Positions 8,991-16,891 of a stretch of 56,359 nt of DNA are shown piece by piece; position 1 is the first letter of the stretch, and every line of letters begins with the position of its first letter. Where the stretch lies: positions 1 through 56,359 of the forward strand of contig DVIZ01000196.1 of NCBI GenBank assembly GCA_018710905.1. Reading direction: 5' to 3'. The notes beneath the pieces are model-generated. The model made no database searches, had not been told where the DNA came from, and worked only from the letters and a program-made list of their open reading frames with translations. The position numbers and the translations under genes are program-made. The DNA comes from Candidatus Scybalomonas excrementigallinarum. GTDB lineage: Bacteria > Bacillota > Clostridia > Lachnospirales > Lachnospiraceae.

Positions 8991-10004
8991 ATGGAAGTTG
9001 CATTTATTCGGTATCGCTATTTAGAAAAAAGCAGTGTTATTGATCGATGGCTTCATCGGACATTACCAAAGAAATGGTTGCAAAAATGGCTGTTGCGAAA
9101 GAAAAAATTAAAAAAAGAAAACAGTGCAGAAGGAGAGTTAAAAGGGATCGAAGTGGAGTTACCATTTGAACAGGAATGTGCGATAAAAATGGGCGAGGAA
9201 CTTGTGTGGCGTTTTATCGAAGAAGAGATCCGAGAACAAAAACGACAGTATGGGAGTGTGACTTTCTTATTAAAAGGGGAGCTTTTTTCCTTATATTGTA
9301 GACAAGAGAGTAACTTTGCTTGTTATCCTTATCACTTATCCCTTTATTCTGCTTTTGATAAAGAGCGTCAAGAGGAGCAAAAAGATCATATTGTATGTAT
9401 GCTTTTAAATAGAAGAAATTATGTAGGGTGGATGAAGTTCTTTTTTATAAAAGAATTAACTGAATATTATCGAGTCCTTTATGGGATCCGAAAAAAAGTA
9501 TTAAAGCTCGTCATTATAGAAGGGAAAATAGAGGAGACAAAACGGGTAATTTCTTTGGTGTCCAATAATCTGAATTATATGATTGTAAAGACGAACCAAC
9601 CTTCGGTATATGAAACATTAGCAAAAGAGATTTATGAAGAGACAGGGCTTTCTATTGTATTTTTACCAAAAGAGAAGAAAGAAAAAGAGGGGACAGAGAA
9701 AATAGAAGAAATAGAAATAAAAGAAAAAGAAGTAGAAGAAAGGGAAATAGAGGAAATAAAAGAGGATTCAACAAGGATAGAGGAAAGGATATCAGGGCAA
9801 AATACAACGATTGAGATTGATTTAAATGACCTGTATCCAAAAGCCAGCAATCTTCGAATTACACAAAGAGGAATCTGGATCGATCAAGAAGTATTAACAG
9901 CCATTTTAATGGAACAGACAATGCATTTTGATGGAACGGTTGTAGAAGAGAAGTTAGAAGAATGGAAAGAAAACTATGGGCTTTATCTTAGAAAGATAGT
10001 ATAG
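8991..10004 (+). CDS. Hypothetical protein with a Glu/Lys-rich linker
   Basis: I do not recognise this 337-residue protein. It is probably cytoplasmic, with no signal peptide or clear membrane helix. The first 60 residues are strongly basic (around RTLPKKWLQKWLLRKKK). A mixed region follows to about 220, then a low-complexity Glu/Lys/Ile stretch at about 222-262, then a conserved-looking end with DLYPKASNLRITQRGIWID near 283-301. The charged stretch is probably a flexible linker or a long single helix. It stands alone between the phosphofructokinase terminator and a palindromic intergenic region, and its 3' end runs into a 35-base tandem duplication. Confidence 0.65.
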   Translation: MEVAFIRYRYLEKSSVIDRWLHRTLPKKWLQKWLLRKKKLKKENSAEGELKGIEVELPFEQECAIKMGEELVWRFIEEEIREQKRQYGSVTFLLKGELFSLYCRQESNFACYPYHLSLYSAFDKERQEEQKDHIVCMLLNRRNYVGWMKFFFIKELTEYYRVLYGIRKKVLKLVIIEGKIEETKRVISLVSNNLNYMIVKTNQPSVYETLAKEIYEETGLSIVFLPKEKKEKEGTEKIEEIEIKEKEVEEREIEEIKEDSTRIEERISGQNTTIEIDLNDLYPKASNLRITQRGIWIDQEVLTAILMEQTMHFDGTVVEEKLEEWKENYGLYLRKIV

Positions 10005-10038
10005 AAAACGATAGGCTTTATCTTAGAAAAATAGTGTG
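9969..10038 (+). repeat. 35-bp tandem duplication at a gene end
   Basis: GAAAACTATGGGCTTTATCT... (9969-10003) is repeated with few changes as GAAAACGATAGGCTTTATCT... (10004-10038). The stop codon of the upstream gene falls on the junction (10002-10004), so the second copy is untranslated. Confidence 0.8.
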
Positions 10039-10247
10039 GAAATTCGTGAGTTTTCGAAGAAGAAAAGGTACAAGTGGAAAATAAAGGAAAACAAAGGGAA
10101 AGCTGGTTGACAAGAGATCGTCAGTCATTTATAATATAAGAATTGTAGATAGAACAATAAGAAATAAGAATGAAAAGTTTCTTACGTTCCAAAGCAATGA
10201 AAGTTTATAAATACTATATTTGGTACTCATTGCTATTACATGGATAC

Positions 10248-10277
10248 AAAAGGAGAGGAAAAATTTTCCTCTCCTTT
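10248..10277. terminator. Palindromic hairpin, possible bidirectional terminator
   Basis: AAAGGAGAGGAAAA and TTTTCCTCTCCTTT form a near-perfect stem with almost no loop. The T run after it is short, so it is weaker as a terminator than the others here. Confidence 0.55.
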
Positions 10278-10368
10278 AGAAAACAATGGATCTCATAAAA
10301 CGTATTTCTCATTATTTCGTTTATGCGATGCATCGCTTAGTGAAAAGGATGAGGAGACATTGTTTTTA

Positions 10369-10548
10369 TGTTATAGGACATTCCTCGCAGGGCGAGTCAT
10401 CCTATAACATAAAAAAGCACTACGTGCGAACGATGCGCAGCTCGCAAAGAAGATAATTTTGCTTTGCAAACTGCTCGCGCGCGGCAAAGTGTACGTTGCT
10501 TAAAGTGACCGAAAGTCGCGAAGAGTGTTGGGCGCACACTTTGTTCTA
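10369..10548. repeat. Dispersed ~180-bp multi-hairpin repeat, copy B
   Basis: Second copy of the element at 1379-1560, in the same orientation and also in the gap ahead of a gene (greA, 10580). Long identical blocks such as AAAAAAGCACTACGTGCGAA and GCTCGCGCGCGGCAAAGTGT are shared. The outer stem reads ATGTTATAGGA / TCCTATAACAT, so the three bases that differ from copy A differ on both strands of the stem. The rest of the 10005-10579 gap holds the tandem duplication and the palindrome. Confidence 0.8.
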
Positions 10549-10579
10549 AAGTATTGAAAAAAGAAAGGGAGTTCAATCA

Positions 10580-11065
10580 ATGGCAGAGAAGAAAAATATT
10601 TTAACATATGCTGGTTTAAGAGAATTAGAAGAAGAATTACAGCAGTTAAAGGTAGTAACCCGTAAGGAAGTAGCTCAGAAAATTAAAGAAGCTAGAGAAC
10701 AGGGTGACTTATCAGAAAACGCTGAATACGATGCAGCAAAAGATGAACAACGTGATATTGAAGCCCGCATTGAAGAAATAGAGAAAATCCTTAGAAATGC
10801 AGAAGTTGTTGATGAAGATGAAGTGGATCTTGAAAAAATCAACATCGGTTGTATGGTAAAATTATTCGATATGGAATTTAATGAAGAAGTTACTTATAAA
10901 TTAGTAGGTTCTACAGAAGCAGATATTTTTGCAGGTAAAATTTCAAATGAATCTCCACTTGGACACGCATTAATCGGATGTAAAATCGGAGAAGTTGTAG
11001 AGGTTGAAGGTCCAGACGGAGCAGAAAAATATCGTATTTTAGATATTCAAAGATCTAACTTATAA
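10580..11065 (+). CDS. greA: Transcription elongation factor GreA
   Basis: Rescues backtracked RNA polymerase by stimulating transcript cleavage in the secondary channel. The 161-residue length is right. The N-terminal antiparallel coiled coil runs to about residue 75 and carries the signature [16 protein letters not shown] (about 44-59), whose acidic tip positions magnesium. The C-terminal FKBP-like domain has [14 protein letters not shown] near 128-141. The start follows AAAGGGAG. lysS follows after 25 bases, a common greA-lysS arrangement in Clostridia. Confidence 0.96.
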   Translation: MAEKKNILTYAGLRELEEELQQLKVVTRKEVAQKIKEAREQGDLSENAEYDAAKDEQRDIEARIEEIEKILRNAEVVDEDEVDLEKINIGCMVKLFDMEFNEEVTYKLVGSTEADIFAGKISNESPLGHALIGCKIGEVVEVEGPDGAEKYRILDIQRSNL

Positions 11066-11090
11066 GAGAAAGAATAGGAGTGAACACACT

Positions 11091-12563
11091 GTGGCAGAAC
11101 AGAATTTAAACGAAATTTTAAAAATTAGAAGAGAAAAACTTGCGGAACTCCAAGAAGCAGGAAAAGATCCTTTCCAGATTACAAAATATGATCAGACACA
11201 TCATAGTATGGAAATTAAAGATAATTTTGAAGAATTAGAAGGAAAGACAGTATCCATTGCAGGTAGAATGATGTTTAAACGTGTAATGGGAAAAGCCTCT
11301 TTTTGTAATGTTCAAGACTTACAAGGAAATATCCAGTCTTATGTAGCAAGAGATAATATTGGAGAAGAATCTTATAAAGATTTCAAGAAATTTGATATCG
11401 GTGATCTTATCGGTATTAAAGGTGAAGTATTTAAAACAAAAACAGGAGAAATTTCTATTCATGCAACAGAAGTGACTCTTTTAAGCAAGAGTCTTCAAGT
11501 TCTTCCAGAAAAATTCCATGGTTTAACAAATACAGATATGCGTTATCGTCAAAGATATGTTGATTTAGTTATGAATCAAGATGTCAAAGAAACATTTGTA
11601 AAACGTTCTAAATGTATTAGTGCGATTCGTCGTTTCTTAGATGGACAAGGATTTATGGAAGTAGAAACTCCTATGCTTGTAAGCAATGCAGGTGGAGCAG
11701 CAGCTAGACCATTTGAAACACACTATAATGCATTAGATGAAGATGTAAAACTTCGTATTTCTTTAGAGTTATACTTAAAGAGATTAATCGTAGGTGGTCT
11801 TGAAAGAGTCTATGAAATTGGACGTGTATTCCGTAACGAAGGAACCGATGCAAGACATAATCCAGAGTTTACATTAATGGAATTATATCAAGCATACACA
11901 GACTACAATGGAATGATGGAATTAGCAGAAAACTTATACCGTCATGTAGCACAAGAAGTATGCGGAACAATGCAGATTCCTTACGGCGATGTAATTATTG
12001 ACTTAGAAAAACCATTTGAAAGAATTACGATGATCGACGCATTGAAAAAATATGCAAATATTGACTTTACAACAGTAAAAACAACAGAAGAAGCAAAAGC
12101 ATTAGCAAAAGAACATCATGTAGAATTCGAAGAAAGACATAAAAAAGGTGATATTTTAAGTCTTTTATTCGAAGAATTTGTAGAAGAAAAATTAATTCAA
12201 CCTACATTTGTTATCGATCATCCAGTGGAAATCTCTCCACTTACAAAGAAAAAACCAGAAGATCCAGAATATGTAGAACGTTTTGAATTATTCATCTATG
12301 GACGTGAAATGGCAAATGCTTATTCTGAGATCAACGATCCAATCGATCAGAGAGAACGTTTCGAAGCACAGGAAGAATTATTAGCACAAGGTGATGAAGA
12401 AGCAAACCGCATTGATGAAGACTTCTTAAATGCGTTAAGCATCGGTATGCCACCAACAGGCGGTATCGGATTTGGTATCGACCGTATGGTAATGCTTATG
12501 ACAAACTCTCCAGCGATTAGAGATGTATTGTTATTCCCAACAATGAAGAGCTTGGATAAATAA
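11091..12563 (+). CDS. lysS: Lysyl-tRNA synthetase, class II
   Basis: Charges tRNA-Lys with lysine. The N-terminal OB fold for anticodon binding covers about residues 55-150. Class II motifs follow: motif 1 around FMEVETPML near 180, motif 2 [15 protein letters not shown] near 247-261, and motif 3 [12 protein letters not shown] near 458-469. RYRQRYVDL near 150 is also a family marker. The 490-residue length is normal. The start is GTG (11091), preceded by ATAGGAG at a normal distance. It follows greA by 25 bases and ends at a strong terminator that marks the edge of the accessory island. Confidence 0.96.
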   Translation: MAEQNLNEILKIRREKLAELQEAGKDPFQITKYDQTHHSMEIKDNFEELEGKTVSIAGRMMFKRVMGKASFCNVQDLQGNIQSYVARDNIGEESYKDFKKFDIGDLIGIKGEVFKTKTGEISIHATEVTLLSKSLQVLPEKFHGLTNTDMRYRQRYVDLVMNQDVKETFVKRSKCISAIRRFLDGQGFMEVETPMLVSNAGGAAARPFETHYNALDEDVKLRISLELYLKRLIVGGLERVYEIGRVFRNEGTDARHNPEFTLMELYQAYTDYNGMMELAENLYRHVAQEVCGTMQIPYGDVIIDLEKPFERITMIDALKKYANIDFTTVKTTEEAKALAKEHHVEFEERHKKGDILSLLFEEFVEEKLIQPTFVIDHPVEISPLTKKKPEDPEYVERFELFIYGREMANAYSEINDPIDQRERFEAQEELLAQGDEEANRIDEDFLNALSIGMPPTGGIGFGIDRMVMLMTNSPAIRDVLLFPTMKSLDK

Positions 12564-12649
12564 GAGAATCCTCTAAGCTATATCATTAGGTGATTTTTCA
12601 AAAATAAATATAGAGGTTTAATGGGAATTAACTCATTTTTAATCCATAA

Positions 12650-12698
12650 AAAAGGAATGTTTAACAGTAGTATAAATGTTGTTAGACATTCCTTTTTG
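12650..12698 (+). terminator. Terminator after lysS
   Basis: AAAGGAATGTTTAACA pairs with TGTTAGACATTCCTTT and is followed by T residues. Confidence 0.82.
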
Positions 12699-12776
12699 TG
12701 TTAATATTAATGGTTTTATAATATAGGACTGATTTAGCTTTTTCTATTGTTTGTCGGGACTAATAGTTAATATATG

Positions 12777-12805
12777 TTGTATTTTTAGTGGAAAAGTGAT
12801 AGAAT
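12777..12805 (+). promoter_or_regulatory. Probable promoter of the toxin-chaperone operon
   Basis: TTGTAT (12777-12782), 17 bases, TAGAAT (12800-12805). The first gene starts at 12887, leaving a leader of about 75 bases. Confidence 0.55.
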
Positions 12806-12886
12806 GAAATTACTTAGATATGAACATTTAGAATTCTAATAAATAAAGAATTATAGAAAAAAAATCGTATTGAGAAAGAGTGGAAG

Positions 12887-13474
12887 ATGAAAGAGTTTGG
12901 ATATCATGGAACCTGCTCAAAGTACCGATATAGTATAGAGACACATGGATTAGATCCTGATAAGTGCAAATACCGAGATGATCATTGGCTTGGACAAGGT
13001 GTATATTTCTTTGATGATTATGACAAAGCGTTATGGTGGGCATCGACGATATCGTCACAAAATGGTAATTGTGGTAGCGTGATTTTTAAGTCAGTGATTG
13101 AAGCATCAGATGATGTTGTTTTAAATTTAGATGATAATTCGCAATTAGACAAGTTTATGACAGAAATTATTAATACCACTAAAGAAATAGAAAAAGAATG
13201 TTCTGGAAAGATGCCAATATTTGAGGACAAAAATTTTCGAGCTGTTTTTTTTGATTATTATAAGCAAAAAAATGGAATATCGGTTGTTATTGGAACTTTT
13301 CAAAAAGACATTGCAGGTTATACAACAAAAAGAAGTTTTGATGAAAAAGAAAAGCAAAAGAAAATAATGAATATTATTGGAATAAAATTCAAGGAGAGAC
13401 AAATATGTGTTTCTCAAAAAGATTGCATTAAGTCAACACAATTGGTATATAATGAAGAAGAAGAGGTGATATGA
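12887..13474 (+). CDS. ADP-ribosyltransferase-like toxin (CmdT-like by context)
   Basis: Predicted 195-residue cytosolic enzyme of the PARP/ART fold. YHGT at residues 6-9 matches the NAD-binding His motif, and GQGVYFFDDYDKALWWA at 36-52 matches the usual G-x-G-x-Y/F strand followed by an alanine-rich helix. I cannot place the third catalytic residue with certainty. It is the first gene of a tight operon: its TGA overlaps the next ATG (ATGA), and a SecB-like chaperone gene follows. An ADP-ribosyltransferase toxin with a small protein and a SecB-like chaperone is the make-up of CmdTAC, in which CmdT modifies mRNA after phage infection. Fold call is good; target and identity are inferred. The ribosome site (GAGTGGAAG) is weak. 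Confidence 0.75.
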   Translation: MKEFGYHGTCSKYRYSIETHGLDPDKCKYRDDHWLGQGVYFFDDYDKALWWASTISSQNGNCGSVIFKSVIEASDDVVLNLDDNSQLDKFMTEIINTTKEIEKECSGKMPIFEDKNFRAVFFDYYKQKNGISVVIGTFQKDIAGYTTKRSFDEKEKQKKIMNIIGIKFKERQICVSQKDCIKSTQLVYNEEEEVI

Positions 13475-13710
13475 TGTTTGATAAGGATTTGTTTTTTTCA
13501 TTATGTGAGAAGTATAACGTTGAGTTGAGCAAAACAGCAAACAAGCCTATGATAAGAGATGGAAAAGAAGTGCATGCTATTACAGAGGAAGATATAAATC
13601 GTGTTTTTGCACTATGTCAAGTATATTTTGATTATTCAAGTAATCAGATTGATGCCAATGTAGTTTCCACAGCATTTTATTTGACGGAAGATTTTGCAGT
13701 TGCATGTTAG
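13471..13710 (+). CDS. Small protein between toxin and chaperone, candidate antitoxin
   Basis: A 79-residue protein without recognisable fold. Residues 1-16 (MMFDKDLFFSLCEKYN) and the DINRVFALC segment look helical, and the end is hydrophobic (VVSTAFYLTEDFAVAC), which could be a chaperone-dependent tail of the kind found in antitoxins stabilised by SecB-like chaperones. Its ATG overlaps the toxin stop, implying translational coupling and near-equal synthesis. A second ATG at 13474 is an equally possible start. The middle position matches CmdA in a toxin-antitoxin-chaperone order. The antitoxin role is inferred from position only. Confidence 0.7.
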   Translation: MMFDKDLFFSLCEKYNVELSKTANKPMIRDGKEVHAITEEDINRVFALCQVYFDYSSNQIDANVVSTAFYLTEDFAVAC

Positions 13711-13719
13711 GAGAGAAAT

Positions 13720-14112
13720 ATGGAAGTTAGATCTAAGTATGAAAGTCCACTTATTTTAGATAAAATTGAAATCGTAGAAAGTACATTTAGGAAAAAAGAG
13801 ACTTCATTAGAAAATTTGGAGTTAGGTGTTCAAGTGGAACACAATTTAACCAAAATTGATGAAGACCGATATGAGGTTATTTTACTAACCACGGTATCTG
13901 ATAAAGATGAGAAGGTTTATGTAAATGTAAAAGGAAGAGCAATATTCAGTACGGAACAAGAGAATATGAATATTTTGGAAAAGAATACAATAGCCATTAT
14001 ATTTCCCTATATAAGAAGTTATATTTCTATTATAACTACTCAGCCAGGAATGGAACCAATCGTGTTGCCAGCAATGAATATTGTGGCAATGATAAATGAT
14101 CAGAAGAAATAA
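13720..14112 (+). CDS. SecB-like chaperone of a toxin-antitoxin-chaperone module
   Basis: A 130-residue protein with the SecB pattern: DRYEVILLTTVSD at about residues 48-60 (SecB DVYEVVLRVTVTA), an internal G-A-I-F-S strand, then IIFPYIRSYISIIT near 92-105 (SecB ILFPYARECITSMV) and EPIVLPAMNI near 111-120 (SecB QLNLAPVNF). Gram-positive bacteria have no general SecB export pathway, and solitary SecB-like proteins there usually serve toxin-antitoxin modules. It starts 9 bases after the preceding stop with an AGGAGAG ribosome site. The likely role is to bind and stabilise the small upstream protein, with phage proteins as possible competitors; the second part is inference from CmdTAC. Confidence 0.8.
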   Translation: MEVRSKYESPLILDKIEIVESTFRKKETSLENLELGVQVEHNLTKIDEDRYEVILLTTVSDKDEKVYVNVKGRAIFSTEQENMNILEKNTIAIIFPYIRSYISIITTQPGMEPIVLPAMNIVAMINDQKK

Positions 14113-14153
14113 ATGTTGGAGTGGTTTGATGTGCCTCTAAAAGTTAGACTTTA

Positions 14154-14187
14154 TTGCGAAGTGGATTTTCCACTTCGCATTTTTCTT
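14154..14187 (+). terminator. Terminator of the toxin-chaperone operon
   Basis: TGCGAAGTGGA pairs with TCCACTTCGCA around TTT and is followed by TTTTTCTTTT. Confidence 0.8.
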
Positions 14188-14189
14188 TT

Positions 14190-14620
14190 ATGCTTCTAAG
14201 AGGCTAAGTTTGTATTCAACAGAACTCATCCATCCTAGTTTTTCTTTGATTCGTTTCTAGTTGTAATACTTTATATATTTTTCTATCGTATCCTTTAGCT
14301 CATCAAAACTATAGTATGTAATTCCATAGTATATTTCCTGTTTTAAAATTCCAAAGAAATTTTCCATATCAGAAGTTAATTCTATTGCCTGTTTTGAGGA
14401 GATAATATACCTCCTGCAGAAGATGGTTTACTAAAACCATAGCTTAATACTTCACCACTGAACATATCTAGAAATGGATCCAGATATAGATTTTTAATAA
14501 CTAGATGTCCTTTCTTATCCATTTCGTAATATTTGAATTCTGTTGTATCAGTAGTAATCTTCTGATGTGGGACAGAAGTGTGAAAGTGCCTATGAATCCT
14601 ATTCGGTGTAATTTGTCCTA
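14190..14620 (-). pseudogene. Remnant of an IS3-family transposase (OrfB)
   Basis: Read on the minus strand, 14620 to about 14390 encodes TTDTTEFKYYEMDKKG and LYLDPFLDMFSGEVLSYGFS, typical of the first Asp region of the IS3/IS150 integrase core. After a deletion and frame change, 14380 to 14190 encodes MENFFGILKQEIYYG with the catalytic Glu, then KEKLGWMSSVEYKL. The middle part with the second Asp is missing, and a TAG interrupts the last segment (YYN-stop-KRIKEKL). No orfA or clear terminal repeats are left. This is dead debris and shows earlier insertion traffic between the two toxin-type modules. Confidence 0.8.
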
Positions 14621-14640
14621 TTCTTACACTAAAAAGGATA

Positions 14641-14823
14641 GAGTCTATTTTGAGCGGAATACTATGCCGCCGTTTCTGGATTGGGAAAAGTCTGAAAAAT
14701 CCACTATTCCGAAAACTGCTCCTCACTGCTAAGGCTGCCCGAGGCATGGCTGAACATTGTTGCATTGAATATCGGAATCTGGTAGAGATTTTACCTGAGT
14801 TATATGAGAAATATCATATATAA
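14641..14823 (+). pseudogene. Unrecognised gene fragment beside IS3 debris
   Basis: An open stretch of about 60 codons ending at TAA 14821-14823. It reads LLLTAKAARGMAEHCCIEY near its middle and LPELYEKYHI at the end. No start codon with ribosome site is visible, and it is joined at its left to the IS3 remnant, so it looks like the 3' end of a gene cut by the insertion. Base composition is richer in G+C than its neighbours. I do not recognise the family. Confidence 0.4.
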
Positions 14824-14971
14824 GAACTGTTGTATCAATAGCTGCGGCATTGTATGCAAAGAAGATAATTTATGTAGAGGTAACGAGCTAGAAATCAAAT
14901 TGGCAATTATCTTTTATAGGAACAGAACAAACTTGTTAAAAATATAATGAAATACTTATAAAAGCGGACAG

Positions 14972-15013
14972 TCGCCATATGGGAACATAAATGCTCCCAC
15001 ATGGCGTATTGTT
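14972..15013 (+). terminator. Hairpin terminator in the island
   Basis: CGCCATATGGGA pairs with TCCCACATGGCG (one mismatch) and is followed by TATTGTTTTT. No intact gene precedes it now. Confidence 0.65.
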
Positions 15014-15024
15014 TTTGCGTAAAT

Positions 15025-15118
15025 TAGATCGACAACTTGAAAGTTGTTATATGGAGTAGTAGATAATGATATGAGTAAAATATTTTTACATACAATAATG
15101 GATGATGGAAGTGGATAG
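15025..15118 (+). pseudogene. Relic 5' end of a CCG-domain gene copy
   Basis: From ACAACTTGAAAGTTGTTAT through the ribosome site to ATGAGTAAAATATTTTTAC this DNA repeats the region 21935-21997 in front of the intact CCG gene. The copy encodes only MSKIFLHTIMDDGSG before TAG (15116-15118). It is therefore the decayed start of a second copy of that gene. The following 15119-15679 holds no gene that I can support, only a pair of direct repeats. Confidence 0.75.
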
Positions 15119-15406
15119 ATTAAAGTAGAAATAATGTAGCTTAATGTTATATATTAGTTAACTTTTAGGATACGAAGGAATGAATGTTACTAAAATGATG
15201 TGTGATAGTAGAATATTGGAAAACTATGGAACAAATAAAGTCGATAAATTTACCAGCGATGAAGTTAAAAAACAGGATAAATGACGTAAATACAAGGATT
15301 TCAATAAAAAGAAGAATTATGGAAAATAGCTGATAAAATCATGGAAAAGATTGAATTCATAAGGGGTATAGGATATAATCAAAGATAAAATGACGAAATT
15401 ATGATG

Positions 15407-15508
15407 GTTTAATAAAAACAGAGGTTGTATTAAATTTATATTTCATATGTATATCTATCTTCGAAATCAAGTTTAATAAGAACAGAAGTTGTATTGAAAT
15501 TTATTTTT
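15407..15508 (+). repeat. Pair of ~37-bp direct repeats
   Basis: GTTTAATAAAAACAGAGGTT... (15407-15443) recurs as GTTTAATAAGAACAGAAGTT... (15471-15508), both continuing GTATT and AAATTTAT. No function is visible. Confidence 0.65.
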
Positions 15509-15697
15509 TAATTTCAAATAGGTTCCTTCTTAGGATATATATTGGCATTATCAGTATAATAGCTATTTATTCAGTAAAGTTATGTTTATAGCTAATAAAG
15601 TATGAAGGAAAAATAAGGGATAGGGAAAAAGTTCCAATTCCTAAAATGTAAAGCGTAATAGTAATATAAAAGAATAAAAATGAAGAAGGTGTACCAT

Positions 15698-16150
15698 ATG
15701 ATTTTATACCATGGAAGTAATGTTATAGTAAAAGAACCACGAATATTGGAAGATGGATTCTATAAAGATTTTGGTTATGGGTTTTATTGTACAAGTTTGG
15801 AAAAACAGGCAAAAAGATGGGCGTTGACAAAAAGAAAAAATCATATTGTAAATAAATATAAATATTGCCCAGATGAGAGATTAAGAATAAAATTTTTTGA
15901 AGATATGACAGAAGAATGGCTGCAGTTTATAGTAAATTGTCGTTTAGGTCTTAGACATGAGTATGATATTGTTGAAGGACCAATGGCTGATGATACGATA
16001 TGGGATTATGTTGAAGATTATATGGCCGCACGTATATCAAAACCAGCTTTTTGGGAATTAGTTAAGTTTAAATATCCTACGCACCAGATTGTATTTTGTA
16101 CAGAGAAAGCGTTGCAAACAATAAAATTTGAAGGGAGTTATGCATTATGA
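15698..16150 (+). CDS. DUF3990-family ADP-ribosyltransferase-like protein
   Basis: A 150-residue protein of the DUF3990 family, which has a PARP/ART-like fold and usually sits in two-gene modules in gut Firmicutes. MILYHGSN at residues 1-8 holds the NAD-binding His, DFGYGFYCTSLEKQAKRWA at 24-42 is the family hallmark, and HQIVFCTEKAL near 130-140 marks the last strand. The start chosen is ATG 15698, with GAAGGTG 6 bases upstream; an in-frame ATG at 15680 has no ribosome site. Its TGA overlaps the next gene's ATG by four bases. It is likely a toxin whose activity is restrained by the partner. The target is unknown. Confidence 0.78.
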   Translation: MILYHGSNVIVKEPRILEDGFYKDFGYGFYCTSLEKQAKRWALTKRKNHIVNKYKYCPDERLRIKFFEDMTEEWLQFIVNCRLGLRHEYDIVEGPMADDTIWDYVEDYMAARISKPAFWELVKFKYPTHQIVFCTEKALQTIKFEGSYAL

Positions 16151-16617
16151 AAAATAAATTTTTTCCAGATGAACAAATAACGGAAAATGATTTATATTTT
16201 ATTTGCTATATGATAGAGCGTGTGGCTAGAAAACTTCATCAGCGAAATAAATATGTGGTAAATGCGATTTCTAAAGATGAATGGGAACGATTAATCAGTC
16301 TTGCAAATGTTCTACATTGTGAAAATCCTTTGAAAATAGAAGAAGAATGGATAGAGGAATATGGATTGAAAAAAGGAGATTTCGACATTACAAATGTAGA
16401 GAATGAATTGGTAAGTGAGATTCCATCTGAGACACAGATAGGGAAAGTGTATATGCGATTAATTCTTGCAACACTACAGCCAGATGAAAATTATATTGAT
16501 GGAATGATTCGTGTGTATAATGATGAACTTTGCGAAGTGATTGACAACTATAACAGCAGTGCATATTATGAACCATCTTATGTGATAACCCGAGCTTATC
16601 ATAATGGAGGATTTTGA
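16147..16617 (+). CDS. Partner of the DUF3990 protein, candidate antitoxin
   Basis: A 156-residue acidic protein. The N-terminal half (DLYFICYMIERVARKLHQRN at about residues 14-33, then SLANVLHCENP) resembles the small helical proteins commonly coded next to DUF3990 genes. The C-terminal half (IGKVYMRLILATL, then a Tyr/Asn-rich tail) is not familiar. The four-base ATGA overlap with the DUF3990 gene implies coupled translation. An antitoxin or immunity role is inferred from the pairing and not from a motif. Confidence 0.65.
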   Translation: MKNKFFPDEQITENDLYFICYMIERVARKLHQRNKYVVNAISKDEWERLISLANVLHCENPLKIEEEWIEEYGLKKGDFDITNVENELVSEIPSETQIGKVYMRLILATLQPDENYIDGMIRVYNDELCEVIDNYNSSAYYEPSYVITRAYHNGGF

Positions 16618-16635
16618 ATTCCTTTGAAATCATAA

Positions 16636-16814
16636 TAAAAAATAATGTATAATAAAGAAGATTACGATGAATATTTGAATGTTCTTAAATTGTTAGATCA
16701 AGAACCTAACAATTGCAGAGTATCCTATGTTCCTGTATTGTAATCTTCTTTTTATATTTGGCTAGAAATTTATAAGAAACAAAGCTTTTTCTATACATTG
16801 AATTTATTATAGAA
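16636..16814 (+). repeat. 180-bp duplicated segment, copy 1, with terminator-like hairpin
   Basis: Very similar to 22672-22850. AAAGAAGATTAC (16654-16665) and GTAATCTTCTTT (16740-16751) form a 12-bp outer stem followed by a T run, with an inner stem around AATTGTTAG / CTAACAATT. It can end transcription of the DUF3990 pair. The downstream half (ACAAAGCTTTTTCTAT and neighbours) is conserved too. Confidence 0.8.
16645..16743 (+). other. 32-codon open frame inside the duplicated segment
   Basis: ATG 16645 to TAA 16741 reads MYNKEDYDEYLNVLKLLDQE... and stays open, without indels, in the second copy (22679-22777), where the ATG is ATA. No ribosome site precedes it. It may be a real peptide, or the fossil of a longer gene whose end became a terminator. 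Confidence 0.3.
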
Positions 16815-16891
16815 CGGGTTCATTTTGTTTTACTTGAGTATTATCATGTATATTTTAGATATGGCTGGTGATTTAGATGGGAGGAAAAAGA

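Noticed and set aside
12641-12700. Attachment site or integrase for the island after lysS
   Set aside because: No integrase, tRNA gene or direct repeat was found at the edges; only a terminator is present.
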